DNA of 64,000 bases, taken from contig OZ059895.1 in NCBI GenBank assembly GCA_964057225.1, forward strand, positions 23,136,688 through 23,200,687. The letters are read 5' to 3'. The stretch comes from Auanema rhodensis (taxonomy: Eukaryota; Nematoda; Chromadorea; Rhabditida; Rhabditidae). A program made the translations under genes and the position numbers. A model generated the notes under the pieces. It made no database searches and was not told the origin of the DNA. It saw only the letters and a list, made by a program, of their open reading frames with translations. Positions 38,261-53,500 of the stretch are shown in pieces (positions within the stretch are counted from its first letter, which is position 1; every line of letters starts with the position of its first letter).

Positions 38261-41200
38261 ACAATGTCCATCGTCTTTGCCTTGAAAAAAGGAATCTAAA
38301 AACATCTACTTTTTGCTAAATTATTTTGAAATTTTTCGAAAAAATTTTTGTCAAAATGTTTTTGGAAGCAATGTTGAGTGTACATGGAAACTCAACATAC
38401 ACTAATGCATCATTTTTCAAACGATCATAACTAATTTTTGTATTAAGCGTTTCTCAATGTAGTATAGTGCATTCGATGCGGATTTTTAAGCTGCGTCGCT
38501 CTGTTTTATCAGATTTGCGCTAGCTTAAAAATGCACCGAAATATCAACTGATATAAGTTCACACATATATCCTCGATTTTCACCCTGAAGAATTAATTTT
38601 TTCGTTGAATAACAATGTCCATCGTCTTTGCCTTGAAAAAAGGAATCTAAAAACATCTACTTTTTGCTAAATTATTTTGAAATTTTTCGAAAAAATTTCT
38701 GTCAAAATGTTTTTGGAAGCAATGTTGAGTGTACATGGAAACTCAACATACACTAATGCATCATTTTTCAAACGATCATAACTAATTTTTGTATTAAGCG
38801 TTTCTCAATGTAGTATAGTGCATTCGATGCGGATTTTTAAGCTGCGTCGATCTGAGTTATCAGATTTGCGCTAGCTTAAAAATGCACCGAGATATCAACT
38901 GATATAAGTTCACACTTATATCCTCGATTTTCACCCTGAAGAATTAATTTTTTCGTTGAATAACATCGTCCATCGTCTTTGCCTTGAGAGAAGGACTCTA
39001 AAAACATCTACGTTTTGCTAAATTATCTTGAAATTTTTCGAAAAAATTTTTGTCAAAATGTTTTTGGAAGCAATGTTGAGTGTACATGGAAACTCAACAT
39101 ACACTAATGCATCATTTTTCAAACGATCATAACTAATTTTTGTATTAAGCGTTTCTCAATGTAGTATAGTGCATTCGATGCGGATTTTTAAGCTGCATCG
39201 ATCTGTGTTATCAGATTTGCGCTAGCTTAAAAATGCACCGAAATATCAACTGATATAAGTTCACACATATATCCTCGATTTTCACCCTGAAGAATTAATT
39301 TTTTCGTTGAATAACAATGTCCATCGTCTTTGCCTTGAAAAAAGGAATCTAAAAACATCTACTTTTTGCTAAATTATTTTGAAATTTTTCGAAAAAATTT
39401 TTGTCAAAATGTTTTTGGAAGCAATGTTGAGTGTACATGGAAACTCAACATACACTAATGCATCATTTTTCAAACGATCATAACTAATTTTTGTATTAAG
39501 CGTTTCTCAATGTAGTATAGTGCATTCGATGCGGATTTTTAAGCTGCGTCGATCTGAGTTATCAGATTTGCGCTAGCTTAAAAATGCACCGAGATATCAA
39601 CTGATATAAGTTCACACTTATATCCTCGATTTTCACCCTGAAGAATTAATTTTTTCGTTGAATAACATCGTCCATCGTCTTTGCCTTAAGAAAAGGAATC
39701 TAAAAACATCTACTTTTTGCTAAATTATTTTGAAATTTTTCGAAAAAATTTTTGTCAAAATGTTTTTGGAAGCAATGTTGAGTGTACATGGAAACTCAAC
39801 ATACACTAATGCATCATTTTTCAAACGATCATAACTAATTTTTGTATTAAGCGTTTCTCAATGTAGTATAGTGCATTCGATGCGGATTTTTAAGCTGCGT
39901 CGATCTGTTTTATCAGATTTGCGCTAGCTTAAAAATGCACCGAAATATCAACTGATATAAGTTCACACATATATCCTCGATTTTCACCCTGAAGAATTAA
40001 TTTTTTCGTTGAATAACAATGTCCATCGTCTTTGCCTTGAAAAAAGAAATCTAAAAACATCTACTTTTTGCTAAATTATTTTGAAATTTTTCGAAAAAAT
40101 TTTTGTCAAAATGTTTTTGGAAGCAATGTTGAGTGTACATGGAAACTCAACATACACTAATGCATCATTTTTCAAACGATCATAACTAATTTTTGTATTA
40201 AGCGTTTCTCAATGTAGTATAGTGCATTCGATGCGGATTTTTAAGCTGCGTCGATCTGTTTTATCAGATTTGCGCTAGCTTAAAAATGCACCGAAATATC
40301 AACTGATATAAGTTCACACATATATCCTCGATTTTCACCCTGAAGAATTAATTTTTTCGTTGAATAACAATGTCCATCGTCTTTGCCTTGAAAAAAGGAA
40401 TCTAAAAACATCTACTTTTTGCTAAATTATTTTGAAATTTTTCGAAAAAATTTTTGTCAAAATGTTTTTGGAAGCAATGTTGAGTGTACATGGAAACTCA
40501 ACATACACTAATGCATCATTTTTCAAACGATCATAACTAATTTTTGTATTAAGCGTTTCTCAATGTAGTATAGTGCATTCGATGCGGATTTTTAAGCTGC
40601 GTCGATCTGAGTTATCAGATTTGCGCTAGCTTAAAAATGCACCGAGATATCAACTGATATAAGTTCACACTTATATCCTCGATTTTCACCCTGAAGAATT
40701 AATTTTTTCGTTGAATAACATCGTCCATCGTCTTTGCCTTAAGAAAAGGAATCTAAAAACATCTACTTTTTGCTAAATTATTTTGAAATTTTTCGAAAAA
40801 ATTTTTGTCAAAATGTTTTTGGAAGCAATGTTGAGTGTACATGGAAACTCAACATACACTAATGCATCATTTTTCAAACGATCATAACTAATTTTTGTAT
40901 TAAGCGTTTCTCAATGTAGTATAGTGCATTCGATGCGGATTTTTAAGCTGCGTCGATCTGAGTTATCAGATTTGCGCTAGCTTAAAAATGCACCGAGATA
41001 TCAACTGATATAAGTTCACACTTATATCCTCGATTTTCACCCTGAAGAATTAATTTTTTCGTTGAATAACATCGTCCATCGTCTTTGCCTTAAGAAAAGG
41101 AATCTAAAAACATCTACTTTTTGCTAAATTATTTTGAAATTTTTCGAAAAAATTTTTGTCAAAATGTTTTTGGAAGCAATGTTGAGTGTACATGGAAACT

Positions 41201-44200
41201 CAACATACACTAATGCATCATTTTTCAAACGATCATAACTAATTTTTGTATTAAGCGTTTCTCAATGTAGTATAGTGCATTCGATGCGGATTTTTAAGCT
41301 GCGTCGATCTGTTTTATCAGATTTGCGCTAGCTTAAAAATGCACCGAAATATCAACTGATATAAGTTCACACATATATCCTCGATTTTCACCCTGAAGAA
41401 TTAATTTTTTCGTTGAATAACAATGTCCATCGTCTTTGCCTTGAAAAAAGGAATCTAAAAACATCTACTTTTTGCTAAATTATTTTGAAATTTTTCGAAA
41501 AAATTTTTGTCAAAATGTTTTTGGAAGCAATGTTGAGTGTACATGGAAACTCAACATACACTAATGCATCATTTTTCAAACGATCATAACTAATTTTTGT
41601 ATTAAGCGTTTCTCAATGTAGTATAGTGCATTCGATGCGGATTTTTAAGCTGCGTCGATCTGTTTTATCAGATTTGCGCTAGCTTAAAAATGCACCGAAA
41701 TATCAACTGATATAAGTTCACACATATATCCTCGATTTTCACCCTGAAGAATTAATTTTTTCGTTGAATAACAATGTCCATCGTCTTTGCCTTGAAAAAA
41801 GGAATCTAAAAACATCTACTTTTTGCTAAATTATTTTGAAATTTTTCGAAAAAATTTTTGTCAAAATGTTTTTGGAAGCAATGTTGAGTGTACATGGAAA
41901 CTCAACATACACTAATGCATCATTTTTCAAACGATCATAACTAATTTTTGTATTAAGCGTTTCTCAATGTAGTATAGTGCATTCGATGCGGATTTTTAAG
42001 CTGCGTCGATCTGTGTTATCAGATTTGCGCTAGCTTAAAAATGCACCGAGATATCAACTGATATATGTTCACACTTATATCCTTGATTTTCACCCTGAAG
42101 AATTAATTTTTTCGTTGAATAACAATGTCCATCGTCTTTGCCTTGAAAAAAGGAATCTAAAAACATCTACTTTTTGCTAAATTATTTTGAAATTTTTCGA
42201 AAAAATTTTTGTCAAAATGTTTTTGGAAGCAATGTTGAGTGTACATGGAAACTCAACATACACTAATGCATCATTTTTCAAACGATCATAACTAATTTTT
42301 GTATTAAGCGTTTCTCGATGTAGTATAGTGCATTCGATGCGGATTTTTAAGCTGCGTCGATCTGTTTTATCAGATTTGCGCTAGCTTAAAAATGCACCGA
42401 AATATCAACTGATATAAGTTCACACATATATCCTCGATTTTCACCCTGAAGAATTAATTTTTTCGTTGAATAACAATGTCCATCGTCTTTGCCTTGAAAA
42501 AAGGAATCTAAAAACATCTACTTTTTGCTAAATTATTTTGAAATTTTTCGAAAAAATTTTTGTCAAAATGTTTTTGGAAGCAATGTTGAGTGTACATGGA
42601 AACTCAACATACACTAATGCATCATTTTTCAAACGATCATAACTAATTTTTGTATTAAGCGTTTCTCAATGTAGTATAGTGCATTCGATGCGGATTTTTA
42701 AGCTGCGTCGATCTGTGTTATCAGATTTGCGCTAGCTTAAAAATGCACCGAGATATCAACTGATATATGTTCACACTTATATCCTTGATTTTCACCCTGA
42801 AGAATTAATTTTTTCGTTGAATAACAATGTCCATCGTCTTTGCCTTGAAAAAAGGAATCTAAAAACATCTACTTTTTGCTAAATTATTTTGAAATTTTTC
42901 GAAAAAATTTTTGTCAAAATGTTTTTGGAAGCAATGTTGAGTGTACATGGAAACTCAACATACACTAATGCATCATTTTTCAAACGATCATAACTAATTT
43001 TTGTATTAAGCGTTTCTCAATGTAGTATAGTGCATTCGATGCGGATTTTTAAGCTGCGTCGATCTGAGTTATCAGATTTGCGCTAGCTTAAAAATGCACC
43101 GAGATATCAACTGATATAAGTTCACACTTATATCCTCGATTTTCACCCTGAAGAATTAATTTTTTCGTTGAATAACATCGTCCATCGTCTTTGCCTTAAG
43201 AAAAGGAATCTAAAAACATCTACGTTTTGCTAAATTATTTTGAAATTTTTCGAAAAAATTTTTGTCAAAATGTTTTTGGAAGCAATGTTGAGTGTACATG
43301 GAAACTCAACATACACTAATGCATCATTTTTCAAACGATCATAACTAATTTTTGTATTCAGCGTTTCTCAATGTAGTATAGTGCAATCGATGCGGATTTT
43401 TAAGCTGCATCGATCTGTGTTATCAGATTTGCGCTAGCTTAAAAATGCACCGAAATATCAACTGATATAAGTTCACACATATATCCTCGATTTTCACCCT
43501 GAAGAATTAATTTTTTTGTTGAATAACAATGTCCATCGTCTTTGCCTTGAAAAAAGGAATCTAAAAACATCTACTTTTTGCTAAATTATTTTGAAATTTT
43601 TCGAAAAAATTTTTGTCAAAATGTTTTTGGAAGCAATGTTGAGTGTACATGGAAACTCAACATACACTAATGCATCATTTTTCAAACGATCATAACTAAT
43701 TTTTGTATTAAGCGTTTCTCAATGTAGTATAGTGCATTCGATGCGGATTTTTAAGCTGCGTCGATCTGAGTTATCAGATTTGCGCTAGCTTAAAAATGCA
43801 CCGAGATATCAACTGATATAAGTTCACACTTATATCCTCGATTTTCACCCCGAAGAATTAATTTTTTCGTTGAATAACATCGTCCATCGTCTTTGCCTTA
43901 AGAAAAGGAATCTAAAAACATCTACGTTTTGCTAAATTATTTTGAAATTTTTCGAAAAAATTTTTGTCAAAATGTTTTTGGAAGCAATGTTGAGTGTACA
44001 TGGAAACTCAACATACACTAATGCATCATTTTTCAAACGATCATAACTAATTTTTGTATTCAGCGTTTCTCAATGTAGTATAGTGCAATCGATGCGGATT
44101 TTTAAGCTGCATCGATCTGTGTTATCAGATTTGCGCTAGCTTAAAAATGCACCGAAATATCAACTGATATAAGTTCACACATATATCCTCGATTTTCACC

Positions 44201-47200
44201 CTGAAGAATTAATTTTTTCGTTGAATAACAATGTCCATCGTCTTTGCCTTGAAAAAAGGAATCTAAAAACATCTACTTTTTGCTAAATTATTTTGAAATT
44301 TTTCGAAAAAATTTTTGTCAAAATGTTTTTGGAAGCAATGTTGAGTGTACATGGAAACTCAACATACACTAATGCATCATTTTTCAAACGATCATAACTA
44401 ATTTTTGTATTAAGCGTTTCTCAATGTAGTATAGTGCATTCGATGCGGATTTTTAAGCTGCGTCGATCTGTGTTATCAGATTTGCGCTAGCTTAAAAATG
44501 CACCGAGATATCAACTGATATATGTTCACACTTATATCCTTGATTTTCACCCTGAAGAATTAATTTTTTCGTTGAATAACAATGTCCATCGTCTTTGCCT
44601 TGAAAAAAGGAATCTAAAAACATCTACTTTTTGCTAAATTATTTTGAAATTTTTCGAAAAAATTTTTGTCAAAATGTTTTTGGAAGCAATGTTGAGTGTA
44701 CATGGAAACTCAACATACACTAATGCATCATTTTTCAAACGATCATAACTAATTTTTGTATTAAGCGTTTCTCAATGTAGTATAGTGCATTCGATGCGGA
44801 TTTTTAAGCTGCGTCGATCTGAGTTATCAGATTTGCGCTAGCTTAAAAATGCACCGAGATATCAACTGATATATGTTCACACTTATATCCTTGATTTTCA
44901 CCCTGAAGAATTAATTTTTTCGTTGAATAACAATGTCCATCGTCTTTGCCTTGAAAAAAGGAATCTAAAAACATCTACTTTTTGCTAAATTATTTTGAAA
45001 TTTTTCGAAAAAATTTTTGTCAAAATGTTTTTGGAAGCAATGTTGAGTGTACATGGAAACTCAACATACACTAATGCATCATTTTTCAAACGATCATAAC
45101 TAATTTTTGTATTAAGCGTTTCTCAATGTAGTATAGTGCATTCGATGCGGATTTTTAAGCTGCGTCGATCTGAGTTATCAGATTTGCGCTAGCTTAAAAA
45201 TGCACCGAGATATCAACTGATATAAGTTCACACTTATATCCTCGATTTTCACCCTGAAGAATTAATTTTTTCGTTGAATAACATCGTCCATCGTCTTTGC
45301 CTTAAGAAAAGGAATCTAAAAACATCTACGTTTTGCTAAATTATTTTGAAATTTTTCGAAAAAATTTTTGTCAAAATGTTTTTGGAAGCAATGTTGAGTG
45401 TACATGGAAACTCAACATACACTAATGCATCATTTTTCAAACGATCATAACTAATTTTTGTATTCAGCGTTTCTCAATGTAGTATAGTGCATTCGATGCG
45501 GATTTTTAAGCTGCATCGATCTGTGTTATCAGATTTGCGCTAGCTTAAAAATGCACCGAAATATCAACTGATATAAGTTCACACATATATCCTCGATTTT
45601 CACCCTGAAGAATTAATTTTTTCGTTGAATAACAATGTCCATCGTCTTTGCCTTGAAAAAAGGAATCTAAAAACATCTACTTTTTGCTAAATTATTTTGA
45701 AATTTTTCGAAAAAATTTTTGTCAAAATGTTTTTGGAAGCAATGTTGAGTGTACATGGAAACTCAACATACACTAATGCATCATTTTTCAAACGATCATA
45801 ACTAATTTTTGTATTAAGCGTTTCTCAATGTAGTATAGTGCATTCGATGCGGATTTTTAAGCTGCGTCGATCTGTGTTATCAGATTTGCGCTAGCTTAAA
45901 AATGCACCGAGATATCAACTGATATATGTTCACACTTATATCCTTGATTTTCACCCTGAAGAATTAATTTTTTCGTTGAATAACAATGTCCATCGTCTTT
46001 GCCTTGAAAAAAGGAATCTAAAAACATCTACTTTTTGCTAAATTATTTTGAAATTTTTCGAAAAAATTTTTGTCAAAATGTTTTTGGAAGCAATGTTGAG
46101 TGTACATGGAAACTCAACATACACTAATGCATCATTTTTCAAACGATCATAACTAATTTTTGTATTAAGCGTTTCTCAATGTAGTATAGTGCATTCGATG
46201 CGGATTTTTAAGCTGCGTCGATCTGAGTTATCAGATTTGCGCTAGCTTAAAAATGCACCGAGATATCAACTGATATAAGTTCACACTTATATCCTCGATT
46301 TTCACCCTGAAGAATTAATTTTTTCGTTGAATAACATCGTCCATCGTCTTTGCCTTAAGAAAAGGAATCTAAAAACATCTACGTTTTGCTAAATTATCTT
46401 GAAATTTTTCGAAAAAATTTTTGTCAAAATGTTTTTGGAAGCAATGTTGAGTGTACATGGAAACTCAACATACACTAATGCATCATTTTTCAAACGATCA
46501 TAACTAATTTTTGTATTAAGCGTTTCTCAATGTAGTATAGTGCATTCGATGCGGATTTTTAAGCTGCATCGATCTGTGTTATCAGATTTGCGCTAGCTTA
46601 AAAATGCACCGAAATATCAACTGATATAAGTTCACACATATATCCTCGATTTTCACCCTGAAGAATTAATTTTTTCGTTGAATAACAATGTCCATCGTCT
46701 TTGCCTTGAAAAAAGGAATCTAAAAACATCTACTTTTTGCTAAATTATTTTGAAATTTTTCGAAAAAATTTTTGTCAAAATGTTTTTGGAAGCAATGTTG
46801 AGTGTACATGGAAACTCAACATACACTAATGCATCATTTTTCAAACGATCATAACTAATTTTTGTATTAAGCGTTTCTCAATGTAGTATAGTGCATTCGA
46901 TGCGGATTTTTAAGCTGCGTCGATCTGTTTTATCAGATTTGCGCTAGCTTAAAAATGCACCGAAATATCAACTGATATAAGTTCACACATATATCCTCGA
47001 TTTTCACCCTGAAGAATTAATTTTTTCGTTGAATAACAATGTCCATCGTCTTTGCCTTGAAAAAAGGAATCTAAAAACATCTACTTTTTGCTAAATTATT
47101 TTGAAATTTTTCGAAAAAATTTTTGTCAAAATGTTTTTGGAAGCAATGTTGAGTGTACATGGAAACTCAACATACACTAATGCATCATTTTTCAAACGAT

Positions 47201-48439
47201 CATAACTAATTTTTGTATTAAGCGTTTCTCAATGTAGTATAGTGCATTCGATGCGGATTTTTAAGCTGCGTCGATCTGTGTTATCAGATTTGCGCTAGCT
47301 TAAAAATGCACCGAGATATCAACTGATATATGTTCACACTTATATCCTTGATTTTCACCCTGAAGAATTAATTTTTTCGTTGAATAACAATGTCCATCGT
47401 CTTTGCCTTGAAAAAAGGAATCTAAAAACATCTACTTTTTGCTAAATTATTTTGAAATTTTTCGAAAAAATTTTTGTCAAAATGTTTTTGGAAGCAATGT
47501 TGAGTGTACATGGAAACTCAACATACACTAATGCATCATTTTTCAAACGATCATAACTAATTTTCGTATTAAGCGTTTCTCAATGTAGTATAGTGCATTC
47601 GATGCGGATTTTTAAGCTGCGTCGATCTGAGTTATCAGATTTGCGCTAGCTTAAAAATGCACCGAGATATCAACTGATATAAGTTCACACTTATATCCTC
47701 GATTTTCACCCTGAAGAATTAATTTTTTCGTTGAATAACATCGTCCATCGTCTTTGCCTTAAGAAAAGGAATCTAAAAACATCTACGTTTTGCTAAATTA
47801 TCTTGAAATTTTTCGAAAAAATTTTTGTCAAAATGTTTTTGGAAGCAATGTTGAGTGTACATGGAAACTCAACATACACTAATGCATCATTTTTCAAACG
47901 ATCATAACTAATTTTTGTATTAAGCGTTTCTCAATGTAGTATAGTGCATTCGATGCGGATTTTTAAGCTGCATCGATCTGTGTTATCAGATTTGCGCTAG
48001 CTTAAAAATGCACCGAAATATCAACTGATATAAGTTCACACATATATCCTCGATTTTCACCCTGAAGAATTAATTTTTTCGTTGAATAACAATGTCCATC
48101 GTCTTTGCCTTGAAAAAAGGAATCTAAAAACATCTACTTTTTGCTAAATTATTTTGAAATTTTTCGAAAAAATTTTTGTCAAAATGTTTTTGGAAGCAAT
48201 GTTGAGTGTACATGGAAACTCAACATACACTAATGCATCATTTTTCAAACGATCATAACTAATTTTTGTATTAAGCGTTTCTCAATGTAGTATAGTGCAT
48301 TCGATGCGGATTTTTAAGCTGCGTCGATCTGAGTTATCAGATTTGCGCTAGCTTAAAAATGCACCGAGATATCAACTGATATAAGTTCACACTTATATCC
48401 TCGATTTTCACCCTCAAGAATTAATTTTTTCGTTGAATA
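38261..48439. repeat. Higher-order block F: TCTGAGTT family, copies 110-138
   Basis: Twenty-nine monomers are built mainly from four types: TCTGAGTT with ATATAAG; ACATCGTCC/CTTAAGAAAAGG; TTTTATC with CGAAATATC and CACATATATCC; and a CCTTGATTTT-ending monomer. Dimers of 702 bp occur at 41420-42823 and 42824-44227. The three monomers at 45632-46684 recur at 47036-48088 (offset 1404). TATTCAGCG marks copies beginning 43175, 43877 and 45281. Copy 112 (38963) has the private CTTGAGAGAAGGACTC. No gene is present. Confidence 0.8.
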
Positions 48440-50547
48440 ACATCGTCCATCGTCTTTGCCTTAAGAAAAGGAATCTAAAAACATCTACGTTTTGCTAAAT
48501 TATCTTGAAATTTTTCGAAAAAAGTTTTGTCAAAATGTTTTTGGAAGCAATGTTGAGTGTACATGGAAACTCAACATACACTAATGCATCATTTTTCAAA
48601 CGATCATAACTAATTTTTGTATTAAGCGTTTCTCAATGTAGTATAGTGCATTCGATGCGGATTTTTAAGCTGCGTCGATCTGTGTTATCAGATTTGCGCT
48701 AGCTTAAAAATGCACCGAGATATCAACTGATATAAGTTCACACTTATGTCCTCGATTTTCACCCTGAAGAATTAATTTTTTCGTTGAATAACAATGTCCA
48801 TCGTCTTTGCCTTGAAAAAAAAAAATCTAAAAACATCTACTTTTTGCTAAATTATTTTGAAATTTTTCGAGAAAATTTTTGTCAAAATGTTTTTGGAAGC
48901 AATGTTGAGTGTACATGGAAACTCAACATACACTAATGCATCATTTTTCAAACGATCATAACTAATTTTTGTATTAAGCGTTTCTAAATGTAGTATAGTG
49001 CATTCGATGCGGATTTTTAAGCTGCGTCGATCTGTTTTATCAGATTTGCGCTAGCTTAAAAATGCACCGAAATATCAACTGATATAAGTTCACACTTATA
49101 TCCTCGATTTTCACCCTGAAGAATTAATTTTTTCGTTGAATAACAATGTCCATCGTCTTTGCCTTGAAAAAAGGAATCTAAAAACATCTACTTTTTGCTA
49201 AATTATTTTGAAATTTTTCGAAAAAATTTTTGTCAAAATGTTTTTGGAAGCAATGTTGAGTGTACATGGAAACTCAACATACACTAATGCATCATTTTTC
49301 AAACGATCACAACTAATTTTTGTATTAAGCGTTTCTCAATGTAGTATAGTGCATTCGATGCGGATTTTTAAGCTGCGTCGATCTGTGTTATCAGATTTGA
49401 GCTAGCTTAAAAATGCACCGAGATATCAACTGATATATGTTCACACTTATATCCTCGATTTTCACCCTGAAGAATTAATTTTTTCGTTGAATAACAATGT
49501 CCATCGTCTTTGCCTTGAAAAAAGGAATCTAAAAACATCTACTTTTTGCTAAATTATTTTGAAATTTTTCGAAAAAATTTTTGTCAAAATGTTTTTGGAA
49601 GCAATGTTGAGTGTACATGGAAACTCAACATACACTAATGCATCATTTTTCAAACGATCATAACTAATTTTTGTATTAAGCGTTTCTCAATGTAGTATAG
49701 TGCATTCGATGCGGATTTTTAAGCTGCGTCGATCTGTGTTATCAGATTTGCGCTAGCTTAAAAATGCACCGAGATATCAACTGATATAAGTTCACACTTA
49801 TATCCTCGATTTTCACCCTGAAGAATTAATTTTTTCGTTGAATAACATCGTCCATCGTCTTTGCCTTGAAAAAAGAAATCTAAAAACATCTACTTTTTGC
49901 TAAATTATTTTGAAATTTTTCGAAAAAAATTTTGTCAAAATGTTTTTGGAAGCAATGTTGAGTGTACATGGAAACTCAACATACACTAATGCATCATTTT
50001 TCAAACGATCATAACTAATTTTTGTATTAAGCGTTTCTCAATGTAGTATAGTGCATTCGATGCGGATTTTTAAGCTGCGTCGATCTGTTTTATCAGATTT
50101 GCGCTAGCTTAAAAATGCACCGAGATATCAACTGATATAAGTTCACACTTATGTCCTCGATTTTCACCCTGAAGAATTAATTTTTTCGTTGAATAACAAT
50201 GTCCATCGTCTTTGCCTTGAAAAAAAAAAATCTAAAAACATCTACTTTTTGCTAAATTATTTTGAAATTTTTCGAGAAAATTTTTGTCAAAATGTTTTTG
50301 GAAGCAATGTTGAGTGTACATGGAAACTCAACATACACTAATGCATCATTTTTCAAACGATCATAACTAATTTTTGTATTAAGCGTTTCTAAATGTAGTA
50401 TAGTGCATTCGATGCGGATTTTTAAGCTGCGTCGATCTGTTTTATCAGATTTGCGCTAGCTTAAAAATGCACCGAAATATCAACTGATATAAGTTCACAC
50501 TTATATCCTCGATTTTCACCCTGAAGAATTAATTTTTTCGTTGAATA
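48440..50547. repeat. Transition zone with two 352-bp monomers, copies 139-144
   Basis: Copy 139 (48440-48790) has the left-family head (ACATCGTCC, CTTAAG, CTACGTTTTG, ATCTTG) and a tail with CTTATGTCC that is shared only with copy 143 (49845-50195). Copies 140 (48791-49142) and 144 (50196-50547) both have an A11 run, CGAGAAAAT and TCTAAATG, and are 352 bases long. Copies 139-140 and 143-144 therefore share an exchange or duplication history, offset about 1405 bases. The GATCACAAC and GAGCTAGC alleles first appear in copy 141 (49143). Confidence 0.75.
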
Positions 50548-53500
50548 ACAATGTCCATCGTCTTTGCCTTGAAAAAAGGAATCTAAAAACATCTACTTTT
50601 CGCTAAATTATTTTGAAATTTTTCGAAAAAATTTTTGTCAAAATGTTTTTGGAAGCAATGTTGAGTGTACATGGAAACTCAACATACACTAATGCATCAT
50701 TTTTCAAACGATCACAACTAATTTTTGTATTAAGCGTTTCTCAATGTAGTATAGTGCATTCGATGCGGATTTTTAAGCTGCGTCGATCTGTTTTATCAGA
50801 TTTGCGCTAGCTTAAAAATGCACCGAAATATCAACTGATATAAGTTCACACTTATATCCTCGATTTTCACCCTGAAGAATTAATTTTTTCGTTGAATAAC
50901 AATGTCCATCGTCTTTGCCTTGAAAAAAGGAATCTAAAAACATCTACTTTTTGCTAAATTATTTTGAAATTTTTCGAAAAAATTTTTGTCAAAATGTTTT
51001 TGGAAGCAATGTTGAGTGTACATGGAAACTCAACATACACTAATGCATCATTTTTCAAACGATCACAACTAATTTTTGTATTAAGCGTTTCTCAGTGTAG
51101 TATAGTGCATTCGATGCGGATTTTTAAGCTGCGTCGATCTGTGTTATCAGATTTGAGCTAGTTTAAAAATGCACCGAGATATCAACTGATATATGTTCAC
51201 ACTTATATCCTCGATTTTCACCCTGAAGAATTAATTTTTTCGTTGAATAACAATGTCCATCGTCTTTGCCTTGAAAAAAGGAATCTAAAAACATCTATTT
51301 TTTGCTAAATTATTTTGAAATTTTTCGAAAAAATTTTTGTCAAAATGTTTTTGGAAGCAATGTTGAGTGTACATGGAAACTCAACATACACTAATGCATC
51401 ATTTTTCAAACGATCACAACTAATTTTTGTATTAAGCGTTTCTCAATGTAGTATAGTGCATTCGATGCGGATTTTTAAGCTGCGTCGATCTGTTTTATCA
51501 GATTTGCGCTAGCTTAAAAATGCACCGAAATATCAACTGATATAAGTTCACACTTATATCCTCGATTTTCACCCTGAAGAATTAATTTTTTCGTTGAATA
51601 ACAATGTCCATCGTCTTTGCCTTGAAAAAAGGAATCTAAAAACATCTACTTTTTGCTAAATTATTTTGAAATTTTTCGAAAAAATTTTTGTCAAAATGTT
51701 TTTGGAAGCAATGTTGAGTGTACATGGAAACTCAACATACACTAATGCATCATTTTTCAAACGATCACAACTAATTTTTGTATTAAGCGTTTCTCAGTGT
51801 AGTATAGTGCATTCGATGCGGATTTTTAAGCTGCGTCGATCTGTGTTATCAGATTTGAGCTAGTTTAAAAATGCACCGAGATATCAACTGATATATGTTC
51901 ACACTTATATCCTCGATTTTCACCCTGAAGAATTAATTTTTTCGTTGAATAACAATGTCCATCGTCTTTGCCTTGAAAAAAGGAATCTAAAAACATCTAT
52001 TTTTTGCTAAATTATTTTGAAATTTTTCGAAAAAATTTTTGTCAAAATGTTTTTGGAAGCAATGTTGAGTGTACATGGAAACTCAACATACACTAATGCA
52101 TCATTTTTCAAACGATCATAACTAATTTTTGTATTAAGCGTTTCTCAATGTAGTATAGTGCATTCGATGCAAATTTTTAAGCTGCGTCGATCTGTGTTAT
52201 CAGATTTGCGCTAGCTTAAAAATGCACCGAGATATCAACTGATATAAGTTCACACTTATATCCTCGATTTTCACCCTGAAGAATTAATTTTTTCGTTGAA
52301 TAACAATGTCCATCGTCTTTGCCTTGAAAAAAGAAATCTAAAAACATCTACTTTTTGCTAAATTATTTTGAAATTTTTCGAAAAAATTTTTGTCAAAATG
52401 TTTTTGGAAGCAATGTTGAGTGTACATGGAAACTCAACATACACTAATGCATCATTTTTCAAACGATCATAACTAATTTTTGTATTAAGCGTTTCTCAAT
52501 GTAGTATAGTGCATTCGATGCAGATTTTTAAGCTGCGTCGATCTGTGTTATCAGATTTGCGCTAGCTTAAAAATGCACCGAGATATCAACTGATATAAGT
52601 TCACACTTATATCCTCGATTTTCACCCTGAAGAATTAATTTTTTCGTTGAATAACAATGTCCATCGTCTTTGCCTTGAAAAAAGAAATCTAAAAACATCT
52701 ACTTTTTGCTAAATTATTTTGAAATTTTTCGAAAAAATTTTTGTCAAAATGTTTTTGGAAGCAATGTTGAGTGTACATGGAAACTCAACATACACTAATG
52801 CATCATTTTTCAAACGATCATAACTAATTTTTGTATTAAGCGTTTCTCAATGTAGTATAGTGCATTCGATGCGGATTTTTAAGCTGCGTCGATCTGTTTT
52901 ATCAGATTTGCGCTAGCTTAAAAATGCACCGAAATATCAACTGATATAAGTTCACACTTATATCCTCGATTTTCACCCTGAAGAATTAATTTTTTCGTTG
53001 AATAACAATGTCCATCGTCTTTGCCTTGAAAAAAGGAATCTAAAAACATCTACTTTTTGCTAAATTATTTTGAAATTTTTCGAAAAAATTTTTGTCAAAA
53101 TGTTTTTGGAAGCAATGTTGAGTGTACATGGAAACTCAACATACACTAATGCATCATTTTTCAAACGATCACAACTAATTTTTGTATTAAGCGTTTCTCA
53201 ATGTAGTATAGTGCATTCGATGCGGATTTTTAAGCTGCGTCGATCTGTGTTATCAGATTTGAGCTAGCTTAAAAATGCACCGAGATATCAACTGATATAT
53301 GTTCACACTTATATCCTCGATTTTCACCCTGAAGAATTAATTTTTTCGTTGAATAACAATGTCCATCGTCTTTGCCTTAAAAAAAGGAATCTAAAAACAT
53401 CTACTTTTTGCTAAATTATTTTGAAATTTTTCGAAAAAATTTTTGTCAAAATGTTTTTGGAAGCAATGTTGAGTGTACATGGAAACTCAACATACACTAA

